This document shows, in pieces, positions 8,897-17,025 of a stretch of 64,000 nucleotides of DNA (the stretch's first letter is position 1; each line of letters starts with the position of its first letter). The stretch is taken from positions 1 to 64,000 of the forward strand of contig NZ_FXUG01000013.1 in NCBI RefSeq assembly GCF_900182915.1, read 5' to 3'. Source of the DNA: Neorhodopirellula lusitana. Lineage in GTDB: Bacteria > Planctomycetota > Planctomycetia > Pirellulales > Pirellulaceae. Below the pieces are notes generated by a model. It saw only the letters and a program-made list of their open reading frames with translations, searched no databases and had not been told where the DNA came from. The translations under genes were made by a program, and so were the position numbers.

Positions 8897-10558
8897 ATGC
8901 AAACAAAACGAACCTTTAACCCCGATCAGCTTCGCCGCATGCTGAAGCGAGGTTTGCTGGGCACGCTCGTCGTGGCAGTGCTCGCCGGCGTGTTCGGAGC
9001 CGCGTTGTGGTTCTATATCTTTTGTCGCATTGAAGTCCCCAGTGGGCACATCGCGGTGCTGATCAAGAAGACGGGTGCCGAGATCGACAATGCAACGGAG
9101 ATCGTGCCGGTCGATGAATTCGGCAACTTCAAAGGGCTCCAGGAAAAGGTGCTCACCGAAGGCCGTTACTTTTACAACCCATGGAATTGGGAATGGGACA
9201 TCGTCCCGCAGGTCGAGATCCCCGAAAACCGACTGGGCGTGCGAATTCGTCTGTATGGCGACGACCTGGGATACGGCAACCTGATCGCCGATCAACCATC
9301 CCAAAAGGGGATCGCTGCGGAGGTTCTTCGTCCGGGCCGGTATCCGATCAACGCGATCATGTATCAGGCCGACGAGAAGCCTCGGATTGAGCGAGACAAC
9401 TACGCCGAACTGATCGAACTGCACAAACCCATCGTCGTGCCCGCCGGTTTCAAGGGCGTCGTGACGCTGCTTTCGGCGCCGATGGCTGACGATCCCAACC
9501 AGTTGTTGGTGGAGGCGGGCCGACGCGGTGTCCAGTCCGAAACGCTGAACCCCGGTGTCTATTACATCAATCCCTACGTCCAACGCATCAACTTGATTGA
9601 TTGCCGAAGCCAGCGGTTCAACTTGTCAAACGATGGTGAGATGGGATTCCCCAGCCGCGATGGTTTTTGGGTCCGATTGGACGGCCGGATTGAGTTTCGT
9701 GTGGACCCCACTCGGGCTGCTGAAGTTTTCGTGACCTACAACGATTCAGGAAACGACCAGGGTTTTGAGACCCGGGTTGAAGAAGAGATCATTGCCAAGA
9801 TCATTCTTCCGAACGCGCGATCGTTTTGCCGCTTGCGAGGCAGTGACAACTCTGGACGCGACTTCATCTTGGGTGACAAGCGTTTGGCCTTTCAACAGGA
9901 CTTCCAGGCTACCTTGGAAGAAACTTGCAAACGTCAGGGCATCAAAATTGTGCAGGCGTTGATCACACGGATCTCGCCGCCCCAACAAATTGCTTCGCCG
10001 GTACGAGACCGACAAATTGCGACTCAACAGGCACAGCAATACGTCAAACAAATCGAACAACAAACCAGCGAACAGCAGCTGAGAATTGAACAGGAACTCG
10101 TCAAACAAAAAGAAGCCTTGGTCGAGGTGGAACGCGAGGTCGTCAAGCTGACCATTCAGGCTCAGCGTGAACAAGAAGTTGCTGTCATTGAAGCGGAACA
10201 GGGCCGCAAGGTTGCCGAGGTCGAACTGGCCGCCGGTATCGACCAAGCCGGTGCGATTACCGCCAAGGGAGAGGCACAAGCCGAGGTTGTCCGGTTCGGC
10301 AACGAAGCCGATGCGGCAGGTTGGGCTAAGGCCGTCGAAGCCTATGACGGCGACGGTGATCAATACGCTCGCTGGGTCATGCTGAAAAAGCTGGCACCGA
10401 GCTTCCGTCAGATGATGGTCAATACAGCTGACAGTCCTTTGATGGACATCTTCAACGAGTTCAACAACAGCGGCACGGCGGACTCGGTTGCCAGCCCGAC
10501 TGAAACAAGCAACGCCGACTCCACCAGTACCGACTCCACCACCAGCAACCAGGAATAA
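8897..10558 (+). CDS. SPFH/band 7 (stomatin-like) membrane protein 1
   Basis: A 553-aa protein with a single N-terminal membrane helix (about residues 19-42, LLGTLVVAVLAGVFGAALWF) and the rest outside the membrane. Repeated beta-rich SPFH-type stretches cover residues 45-330 (VPSGHIAVLIKK; then FKGVVTL). A long Gln/Glu-rich coiled coil follows at about 370-460 (QQAQQYVKQIEQQ onwards). The C-terminal 40 residues are Ser/Thr/Asp-rich. Band-7 proteins form large membrane scaffolds, often guiding proteases or microdomains; no partner protease is encoded here. It is followed after 2 bp by a second SPFH gene, so the two are surely one operon. Confidence 0.88.
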   Translation: MQTKRTFNPDQLRRMLKRGLLGTLVVAVLAGVFGAALWFYIFCRIEVPSGHIAVLIKKTGAEIDNATEIVPVDEFGNFKGLQEKVLTEGRYFYNPWNWEWDIVPQVEIPENRLGVRIRLYGDDLGYGNLIADQPSQKGIAAEVLRPGRYPINAIMYQADEKPRIERDNYAELIELHKPIVVPAGFKGVVTLLSAPMADDPNQLLVEAGRRGVQSETLNPGVYYINPYVQRINLIDCRSQRFNLSNDGEMGFPSRDGFWVRLDGRIEFRVDPTRAAEVFVTYNDSGNDQGFETRVEEEIIAKIILPNARSFCRLRGSDNSGRDFILGDKRLAFQQDFQATLEETCKRQGIKIVQALITRISPPQQIASPVRDRQIATQQAQQYVKQIEQQTSEQQLRIEQELVKQKEALVEVEREVVKLTIQAQREQEVAVIEAEQGRKVAEVELAAGIDQAGAITAKGEAQAEVVRFGNEADAAGWAKAVEAYDGDGDQYARWVMLKKLAPSFRQMMVNTADSPLMDIFNEFNNSGTADSVASPTETSNADSTSTDSTTSNQE

Positions 10559-10560
10559 TC

Positions 10561-12141
10561 ATGAGCCTTCGTCGATATCAATCGTGGGCCGGATTGGCCT
10601 TCAGTAGTTTGTGGATCATTTTGGGGCTTTACTTTGCCTTCATGTGGTTCTTTTGTCGCGTGTACGTTGGCGAAGGGCACAGTTTGCAACTTCGTTACAA
10701 AGGCCCGTTGTTGTTCGGTGGCGTCGAAGCTCCGGCGAACCGATTGGCTAACGAAAATGAGATCGGTGTGCGTGACAAGTTACGTGGCCCCGGTCGCCAC
10801 TTCTTTAATCCGATCTACTGGCAACGCAAGATCGTTCCCGACACGGTGATCATGCCCGGGTATATCGGCGTGGTGACTTGCAAGGTAGGCGATGAGTTGC
10901 CGCCCGGCGAGTTTTTGGTGGATGGCGATCTGCAAGGTGAAGACCAGGCACGCCACAAAGGCATCTTGCGAAAGGTGTTCGGGCCCGGTCGCTATCGGGC
11001 GAACCCTTACATGTTCGACTTCAAGATCGTTGGTCTCGAACGACGACAGGTAGGGAACCAGCAAAAGACCAGTGGCTGGGTTGAGATCCCGACTGGATTC
11101 GTCGGTGTCGTGACCATGCAAACGGACAACGATCTTCTCGGTCTGAAAGCGGGGATCCAGGAAGAAGTGCTGCAGCCAGGCTTGTACCCGGTGAACCCCA
11201 AAGAACAAGAGATTGACATCATCGGCGTCGGCTATTCAGAATCCAGTATTTTGAGTCGCAAGCAAACCGATAAAGCGGGCAACACGCTCTACGACGACCA
11301 AGGCGAACCTTTGGCGGTGCCAGGTTCGGGGATTAACTTCCCCAGCAACGATGGTTTCGACATTCAATTGGACTTCACTGCGATTTGGGGGCTGATGCCG
11401 GAAGACGCAGCTGAAATCGTGCGTTTGTTCGGCAACCTGGAAGCTGTTGAACAGAAGGTGATCGAGCCACAAAGCGAAAGTATCTGTCGCAACAACGGTT
11501 CCAAGATGGGCGCGATTGAGTTGCTGATTGGTGAGACTCGCGAAGAGTTCCAAACCGCAGTCAGCGAAGAGTTTCGCAACGAGTTAAGCGAGAAGCGAAT
11601 CTCGATGCTGTATGGTTTGGTGCGACACACCTACATTCCTCAAGCGGTTCGTGTGCCGATTCAACTCGGTTACGTCAGCGAAGAGTTACGTTTGACTCGT
11701 GATGAAGAAACCAAGACGGCTCGCATCGAGGCGGACTTGCGTGAGGCCGAACGACGTGTCGAGTTAGAGGCGGAACGCGTGGTTGTGGAAACCGAACGGA
11801 AACGTGCTGGGAAGATGGCTGAGGGCGAAAAGCTGGCGAAGGAAATTGCCGCTGAAACCGAACGCTTGGTCGCAACGATCGATCGTCAAACGGCCGACTT
11901 GGTCGCCAAGAAGTCGGTGTTGATCGGACGTGCCACCGCCGGTGCGAAGCAAATGGAAGAAGAAGCCAAAGCTGATAAGTTCCGGTTAGCGGTGCAGGCG
12001 TTTGGTTCACCGGGTGCGTTCAATAGATGGGAGTTCGCTGAACAGCTACCTGAAGCGTTGGACCTGAAACTGTTCTACGCTGGTGAAGGCACGTTGTGGA
12101 CGGACCTGGATTCGATCCAGCCGACACTGCCACTGAAGTAG
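10561..12141 (+). CDS. SPFH/band 7 (stomatin-like) membrane protein 2
   Basis: A 526-aa relative of the preceding gene with the same plan. It has an N-terminal membrane helix (about residues 10-33, WAGLAFSSLWIILGLYFAFM), beta-rich SPFH segments with phrases parallel to its neighbour (RGPGRHFFNPIYW against TEGRYFYNPWNW), and a charged coiled coil at about 370-470 (EETKTARIEADLREAERRVE onwards). It begins 2 bp after its neighbour's stop. A hetero-oligomer, as in prohibitin-like or HflKC-like pairs, is a reasonable inference. Compared with HflK/HflC these proteins are much longer and carry two tandem N-terminal segments. Confidence 0.88.
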   Translation: MSLRRYQSWAGLAFSSLWIILGLYFAFMWFFCRVYVGEGHSLQLRYKGPLLFGGVEAPANRLANENEIGVRDKLRGPGRHFFNPIYWQRKIVPDTVIMPGYIGVVTCKVGDELPPGEFLVDGDLQGEDQARHKGILRKVFGPGRYRANPYMFDFKIVGLERRQVGNQQKTSGWVEIPTGFVGVVTMQTDNDLLGLKAGIQEEVLQPGLYPVNPKEQEIDIIGVGYSESSILSRKQTDKAGNTLYDDQGEPLAVPGSGINFPSNDGFDIQLDFTAIWGLMPEDAAEIVRLFGNLEAVEQKVIEPQSESICRNNGSKMGAIELLIGETREEFQTAVSEEFRNELSEKRISMLYGLVRHTYIPQAVRVPIQLGYVSEELRLTRDEETKTARIEADLREAERRVELEAERVVVETERKRAGKMAEGEKLAKEIAAETERLVATIDRQTADLVAKKSVLIGRATAGAKQMEEEAKADKFRLAVQAFGSPGAFNRWEFAEQLPEALDLKLFYAGEGTLWTDLDSIQPTLPLK

Positions 12142-12199
12142 TCGTTGCGAAGTCGTTTTAACCGATCGCTTCCATCGAACGTTTCAAACCAGCGGTTTC

Positions 12200-12223
12200 G
12201 TTGGCGTTGAGAGTAACGCCGAC
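12200..12223. other. Hairpin downstream of the SPFH operon
   Basis: GTTGGCGTT (12200-12208) pairs with AACGCCGAC (12215-12223) over 9 bp with one G-U pair and a 6-nt loop, 58 bp past the SPFH2 stop. No T-run follows, so it is at best a weak terminator candidate. Confidence 0.35.
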
Positions 12224-12326
12224 GAATGCGTCACGTGAGCGTTTGCAAAATGACACTCACCGCCAATCACCCGCGAGAAATCGACTAAACTGTTGCTTTT
12301 TATACAGTTGAGTTGTTGAGGCGAGG

Positions 12327-14588
12327 ATGAGAGTGATGGAGTCAAATACGCGATGTCTTGCTGGTGCTTCGCTAAATCTGGCTGGTGCTCCGCTAGGGTT
12401 GTCCTCTTTCGCTTTTTCAACGCTGTATCACTGTGTTGCGTTGTTTCTCGTTGTTGCGATGCTTCCCGTTGCTGTACTGTTTCCCGTTGTTGCGTTGGGA
12501 CAGGAGTTACCGGGGGTTCCAGTCCAGTTGGTTCCTTTGGCTGGCGAGGAGGTCGAGGTCAAGCACTTAGGGACTTGGCGTCCAGGCGTTGTGCTGGACG
12601 CGGCCGAGGGACAGGCATTGGTCTCGTTTGACTACAGCGGGCGAGCCGACGAAAAAGTGTTCGACCTGGACGAGGTGCGGTACCCTTGGCAACCCTCGGC
12701 CATCAGTCCGGTTTATCTCTGGAAGGACTCAACGGGAGAACACTCCATCGAAGCGGCGGTTAGCGGCTTTGATGAGGAAGCTAAGACGGTGACATTGGTT
12801 CGTCGCGCCGACGGGAGCAAGGTCACGCTACCGATCGACAATCTTGGTTCGATCGAAAAACGCCGTGTCCGCATCTTGATACGAACGGCTCCGCCACCGG
12901 TCGCTCTTGTTCCCCCGCTGGACTTTTTCGGCGGCACCGAACAGTTGGTGGCGACGGGTTTGGGTGCTTCCTCATCACTCGACAGTCTGACGGCGGACCC
13001 GGCAGTGATTCGCGTTGCGGTCCCCATGGGCGGTGCGGCGTTTGAAGCGGCGTACAAGGACGAGTCGTTGATCGGGATTTTCCCCATTGGATCGTCGCGC
13101 GGATGGATCTTGGGTGCGACCCTGCCGAAAAAGTATTCGTCAAAACGGGACATGCCATCCCGATTAATTTGGGCCACGTTGGATGATGGGAAAGTGGTAA
13201 CGCAGCACCTGATTGCAGCCGAGCAGAGGACGCTCGCCGTTCACGCTCGATCGCAACAAATCATGACCTTGGGCACCGGCGAAGGTAAAGCCGCCACGTT
13301 AACGATTTGGAAATCGAGTCCGAAAATGAAGGAGGCGGAGGCCGTTGTTCGGTGGGAGAGCGGGGAGCACCATAGCTACAAGTATTCCAATCGTTGGGGG
13401 CTGTTCATCAATGGACGAACGGTGCTGCATCGAATGAACGATGGTGAATACGCGGCCTACGATTTTGTTGCCCAGAAGACGTTGTACAAGTTCGGGCAAG
13501 ATTCGAGGTCCAATCCAGAACCCGCTTTGTCGCCGGGGCACCGCTACCTTGCCATTCCCGAAGGAGGAAGCGTGCGAGTTGTGGATGCTGCGACGGGACA
13601 GGTTTTGGCTAACCTGCCGGTGGAAGGAGGATCTGCGGGAGCGGTCGCTTTTGATCAGGCTGGCGAAAAACTTGCGATCCTCAGCTACAACGAAATGGCG
13701 GTGTGGACGGTTGGTTCGTCACAACCACCGCGACGTGTGCGTGCCGACTTGCTCACTTCGGCATCACGGCTTGCTTGGGTGGATGACAATCATCTTTTGG
13801 TTGGCGGCAATGTGTTGTTTAGTCTCAATCAAGCTTTGCCGGTTTGGAGTTATCGACCGCAAGGTGAAGTCGTCCAAGATCGTAACGAGCCCAACACGGT
13901 TGCGATCGCTTCAAGCCGGTTGTGCTATGGCGTGAGGGTAGGCAATTCGTACCGGGATGCGGGTGCGTTGGTGATTGGTGCGGTGGAACTTCCGGGGCCA
14001 AGCGTCCGCGAGACGGTAGCGGGAATGGATCGAGATGAACTGTTTGTTTTAGAGCCCGGGGTGAGTGTTCGCCTGACCGTGGAGTGCGGCGAGTACAACG
14101 ACCAAGTTCGCAGTGAAATGATGCGTCATATCGAATCCAATCATTGGCAGTACGATCCCGATGCCCCTATTCATATTTTGGCCAGCATGACTCGCGATGA
14201 GCCGAAAGAAATGCTCTATATCAAAAGTCGTTCTCGATTTGGATTTGGCGGAATGTCAATCTTCGGGCCCACGAAGGAGCAACTCGCCAATGCGGAACGA
14301 GTGACTAGTCGGGCGTATCGCTCGACGTTGCGGATCTCTCAGGATAGCGAACGCTTGTGGGGAACCGCGTCGGCAGGTGCAATCCCGTCGTCGCTCCGTC
14401 TGGAAGAAGGCCAGTCGGTTGAGTCGATGCGTTCGAAGTACGAAAGGCCGAGGCCGGAGATGTTCACCACCGTCAAGATCCCAGCAAAACTATACGACCC
14501 TCGATATCGTGGTGGGTTTGGTGTCTCAACCTTCGGCAAGCTAGGGCTCGATCCTAAACCCTTAAGCAACCTACCCCAAGGCAAATAG
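12327..14588 (+). CDS. Secreted SHD1-domain protein with beta-propeller-like region
   Basis: A 753-aa exported protein of unknown role. The start at ATG 12327 is preceded closely by GAGGCGAGG. A hydrophobic signal segment (about residues 32-55, LYHCVALFLVVAMLPVAVLF) ends near ALGQE. Residues ~70-120 look like a short beta-barrel/Tudor-like module (VEVKHLGTWRPGVVL). Residues ~130-180 match the SHD1 (SLA1 homology) pattern: VYLWKDSTGEHSIEAAVSGF, then VTLPIDNLGSIEKR. The middle, about 210-580, has blade-like repeats such as GHRYLAIPEGGSVRVVDAAT and GEKLAILSYNEMAVW, typical of WD40-like propellers. The C-terminal part is not recognised. SHD1 modules are common in planctomycete secreted proteins; the ligand is not known. 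It stands alone as a transcription unit. Confidence 0.8.
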   Translation: MRVMESNTRCLAGASLNLAGAPLGLSSFAFSTLYHCVALFLVVAMLPVAVLFPVVALGQELPGVPVQLVPLAGEEVEVKHLGTWRPGVVLDAAEGQALVSFDYSGRADEKVFDLDEVRYPWQPSAISPVYLWKDSTGEHSIEAAVSGFDEEAKTVTLVRRADGSKVTLPIDNLGSIEKRRVRILIRTAPPPVALVPPLDFFGGTEQLVATGLGASSSLDSLTADPAVIRVAVPMGGAAFEAAYKDESLIGIFPIGSSRGWILGATLPKKYSSKRDMPSRLIWATLDDGKVVTQHLIAAEQRTLAVHARSQQIMTLGTGEGKAATLTIWKSSPKMKEAEAVVRWESGEHHSYKYSNRWGLFINGRTVLHRMNDGEYAAYDFVAQKTLYKFGQDSRSNPEPALSPGHRYLAIPEGGSVRVVDAATGQVLANLPVEGGSAGAVAFDQAGEKLAILSYNEMAVWTVGSSQPPRRVRADLLTSASRLAWVDDNHLLVGGNVLFSLNQALPVWSYRPQGEVVQDRNEPNTVAIASSRLCYGVRVGNSYRDAGALVIGAVELPGPSVRETVAGMDRDELFVLEPGVSVRLTVECGEYNDQVRSEMMRHIESNHWQYDPDAPIHILASMTRDEPKEMLYIKSRSRFGFGGMSIFGPTKEQLANAERVTSRAYRSTLRISQDSERLWGTASAGAIPSSLRLEEGQSVESMRSKYERPRPEMFTTVKIPAKLYDPRYRGGFGVSTFGKLGLDPKPLSNLPQGK

Positions 14589-14645
14589 GCTTCGAGTTAT
14601 TGGCCGTGGTCAAGCGTCACGAAAGTCTTGCAGTTGGTATCGCTG

Positions 14646-14757
14646 TAGCATTTTAGAAATGCCGTAGGACGTAGCGAAAGTCGCAAGACTTTCGATCTCC
14701 ACGCCGGCTTACGAAACTAGTGACGAGTTACGCTGCGACAAAAACAAAATGCTCTAG
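14646..14757. repeat. Dispersed palindromic element, copy A
   Basis: About 112 bp with imperfect terminal inverted repeats: TAGCATTTT at one end and AAAATGCTCTAG at the other. It is roughly 80 percent alike by eye to 24878-24995. Both copies carry GGACGTAGCG and the internal hairpin CGAAAGTC...GACTTTCG. It has no coding capacity, so it looks like a MITE-like or REP-like element. Confidence 0.7.
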
Positions 14758-14805
14758 TCTTGTTTTGCTTCGGTCCTGTTTGGGAAGCAAACAGGGGAAA
14801 GAAAC

Positions 14806-16365
14806 TTACAGGGGAAAGTCGTCTTCTTCGTCCTGTTCCGCGTACAGCGGCATGTGGCGGTAGTAGACTTCGAGGATCATGGTGGCAAACGAGGTCACGC
14901 AAAGACGACCCGCGGGACCAACGTGCGCGGAATTGATAAACCAACTCCCCTTGGCGCCACCCGATTGGGCTTGGGTTTCCACAAGGTAGTCTCGTAGCTC
15001 TTGGTTGAACTTTTCCCAGCCTGGACCACCGTTTTGGCGGAGGACCTGGGCAGCGTAATAGTTGTAGTACATGTCGGACTTGGAGGGACCCGATTTGACC
15101 AGCAATTCCACCCCATCCTGCAGCGCGTTGTTGTTCTTGTCCCAGCCTGTGTACATGCGGCATAGGAGACCGACCGCCGTCATCGCGAGTCGCGGCTTGG
15201 TGGTGGGTTTGTCGTAGCCGTACCAGGCGCCGCCCTTGGACTGAACTTTGTCGAGGTAGCGAGTCGAACCTTGGATTGTTTGCGGTGGGATGATGAGGTG
15301 TCCCATGTAGCCACTTTTGAGTGCCATCAGTTGCCAACCGACGACTGAGGTGTCACCCCCACGAGCTTCACGTGGCTTGTATCGCCAGCCACCATCTTTG
15401 CACTGCGCCGCCACGATGAAGTTGAGAGCGGCTTGGGTGGGGCCGGCCAATGCGGGATCTTCGGTCATCGCATAAGCTTCGCTGAGTGCGATCGTTGCCA
15501 AGCCGTGGGAGTACATGAAGCTGCCGCCGGGTTCAGTCAGATCCAAAACGGGCAGTCCCATCTCGCGGCCGGACCTGCCGTTCTTCACCAGGAACAAAAG
15601 CCCTCGCCGGACCGCTTTTTGAAAGTCGCCTGACATGTGGGTTTGGCCGGCACCTAAAAAGGGAAGCAGCGCCATCGCGGTTGCGGCGTTGAAGGCGGTC
15701 GAGCGTTTTTCGTCGCAACCGTGATCGCAAGCGTTCTTGCAGACGATGTTGTGTTGGAACGTCCAGCCACCGTTGGGCATCTGGTGCAGGGAGATCCATT
15801 TCAGTGCTTCGGTGACGGCGGCTTCGCTGGCGGAGTTGCCGCCGTATTCACGCAACAGCTTCTTTTTCATTTGAGACGATCGGCTGTCCATTTCCGACAT
15901 GGTTGCCGACGCCAGCGTTTGCAGGCTAGCCGCCGAAGGTGCCATTTCGGACGCGAAGTCTGACATCTCCAGCGGTGTGGCGGCCATCTCCATCGGGACA
16001 TCCACCGCCATCGGTTCGGCCATCTCCAGCGACTCGCTGATTTCCACCTCTTCGCTGAATTCTTCCATCTCTTGCATTTCACCCGGGTCGATTTGCTCGA
16101 TGGTGAACTCTTCGATCTCGGGGCCCTCTTCGCCTGTGCCGGTTGCGGATAACACGTTCACGATCGTGACAGGATCGGCAAGTGTGACGAGGCCGAGTGC
16201 GAGAATGATTCCGACGTGAAGGAGTGTGCTGACCAGCCATGCGGGAGCGGAACGCAAGAAGCCAAGCTTGCGTTGCGGTGCGTCTTCTTCCTCAGCCGCG
16301 AGGGCTGGCAATGGATTCGATAGAGCATCCAAATTGGACATGGAGGGGTCACTGGATGTCGGCAT
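14806..16365 (-). CDS. Membrane-anchored alpha-toroid (prenyltransferase/squalene-oxidase repeat) protein
   Basis: A protein of about 519 aa. A short cytoplasmic N-terminus leads into one transmembrane helix (about residues 45-65, WLVSTLLHVGIILALGLVTL). An acidic, methionine-rich linker of ~110 residues follows (GEMQEMEEFSEEVEISES; MAVDVPMEMAATPLEMS). The C-terminal ~330 residues hold repeats of the terpenoid-cyclase/prenyltransferase toroid fold, including EALKWISLHQMPNGGWTF, FIVAAQCKDGGWRYKP and the QxxGGW-like pattern. The DCTAE/DXDD-type catalytic motifs of squalene cyclases are not evident, so an enzymatic role is not supported. ATG 16365 was chosen over a TTG at 16386; ATG 16341 is also possible. 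The N-terminal plan resembles TonB-like envelope proteins. Confidence 0.8.
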   Translation of the reverse strand: MPTSSDPSMSNLDALSNPLPALAAEEEDAPQRKLGFLRSAPAWLVSTLLHVGIILALGLVTLADPVTIVNVLSATGTGEEGPEIEEFTIEQIDPGEMQEMEEFSEEVEISESLEMAEPMAVDVPMEMAATPLEMSDFASEMAPSAASLQTLASATMSEMDSRSSQMKKKLLREYGGNSASEAAVTEALKWISLHQMPNGGWTFQHNIVCKNACDHGCDEKRSTAFNAATAMALLPFLGAGQTHMSGDFQKAVRRGLLFLVKNGRSGREMGLPVLDLTEPGGSFMYSHGLATIALSEAYAMTEDPALAGPTQAALNFIVAAQCKDGGWRYKPREARGGDTSVVGWQLMALKSGYMGHLIIPPQTIQGSTRYLDKVQSKGGAWYGYDKPTTKPRLAMTAVGLLCRMYTGWDKNNNALQDGVELLVKSGPSKSDMYYNYYAAQVLRQNGGPGWEKFNQELRDYLVETQAQSGGAKGSWFINSAHVGPAGRLCVTSFATMILEVYYRHMPLYAEQDEEDDFPL

Positions 16366-17025
16366 GAGAATCCTAGATGAAGTCAAATTTCACTCTATGA
16401 ACAGCACCACATTATAAGTTGGAGGTCTGTCTTTGTGGGTGAATAAGGCGGGGTTTCGATCCAAAGCGTGCTAGCGGGGGAGTGCTTGCGCGAATTAGGA
16501 AAAACGGCAGGGCGGAGTGTTTACAATTGATGGAGGCGACTGTGTTGCGACCCCCGCATGGTGGTGGCACCACACGGGTTCAAACAGGCAATGGCTGCGG
16601 TATTTATAGCGTCCCATCCAACTGCGTTGGCTTCGTGCGGTGCAATGAACGCCCCACTGTCTGCTGATGTACTCTTGTTTTTTCGAACTTAGGCAAGTTT
16701 TCGAGAGCCAAGAGACGGACCGCATGGATTGCGAGGACGAACCCATGCATGGATGCGCTGCCCCTCTGACGGGGTGACCAATGTGCGATTTCCGTTGAGT
16801 GGATTTCGTCTTCTAAAACACAAAGTCATTGTTATGAATCTGCGTTCAATCTCTCGATTCCGCGTTCCCCATTTACCTGCTTCCTTTGTACGCACTTCAA
16901 GGCTATCTGGTTTCCAGATCTCGCTGGGTTTGCGGGCGGAACTGGGCTTGCAGGGGGAACAGGGATTGCCGGTCGTGTTGGAATTGCCGGGAACACTGAG
17001 ATCTTTGGCGGTGAGAGCTCTGCGA
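16366..17025. other. Divergent spacer upstream of the GH10 gene
   Basis: This stretch separates two divergent genes. An open plus frame continuous with the GH10 gene covers 16729-17025, but from about 16930 it is made of degenerate GGAATTGCCGGGA-like repeats and reads unlike protein, so I treat it as leader. GCATGG (16722-16727) and CCATGC (16743-16748) can pair, and CCCCTCTGACGGGG follows. A structured 5' leader is possible but not shown. Confidence 0.35.

Noticed and set aside
12288-12309. AACTGT...ACAGTT dyad upstream of the SHD1 gene
   Set aside because: A 6-bp inverted repeat in a 185-bp AT-richer spacer could be an operator but is within chance expectation and has no recognised consensus.
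16700-16800. Possible structured RNA (riboswitch-like) upstream of the GH10 gene
   Set aside because: Only short 4-6-bp pairings are visible and no known riboswitch consensus fits, so I mention it only in the spacer entry.
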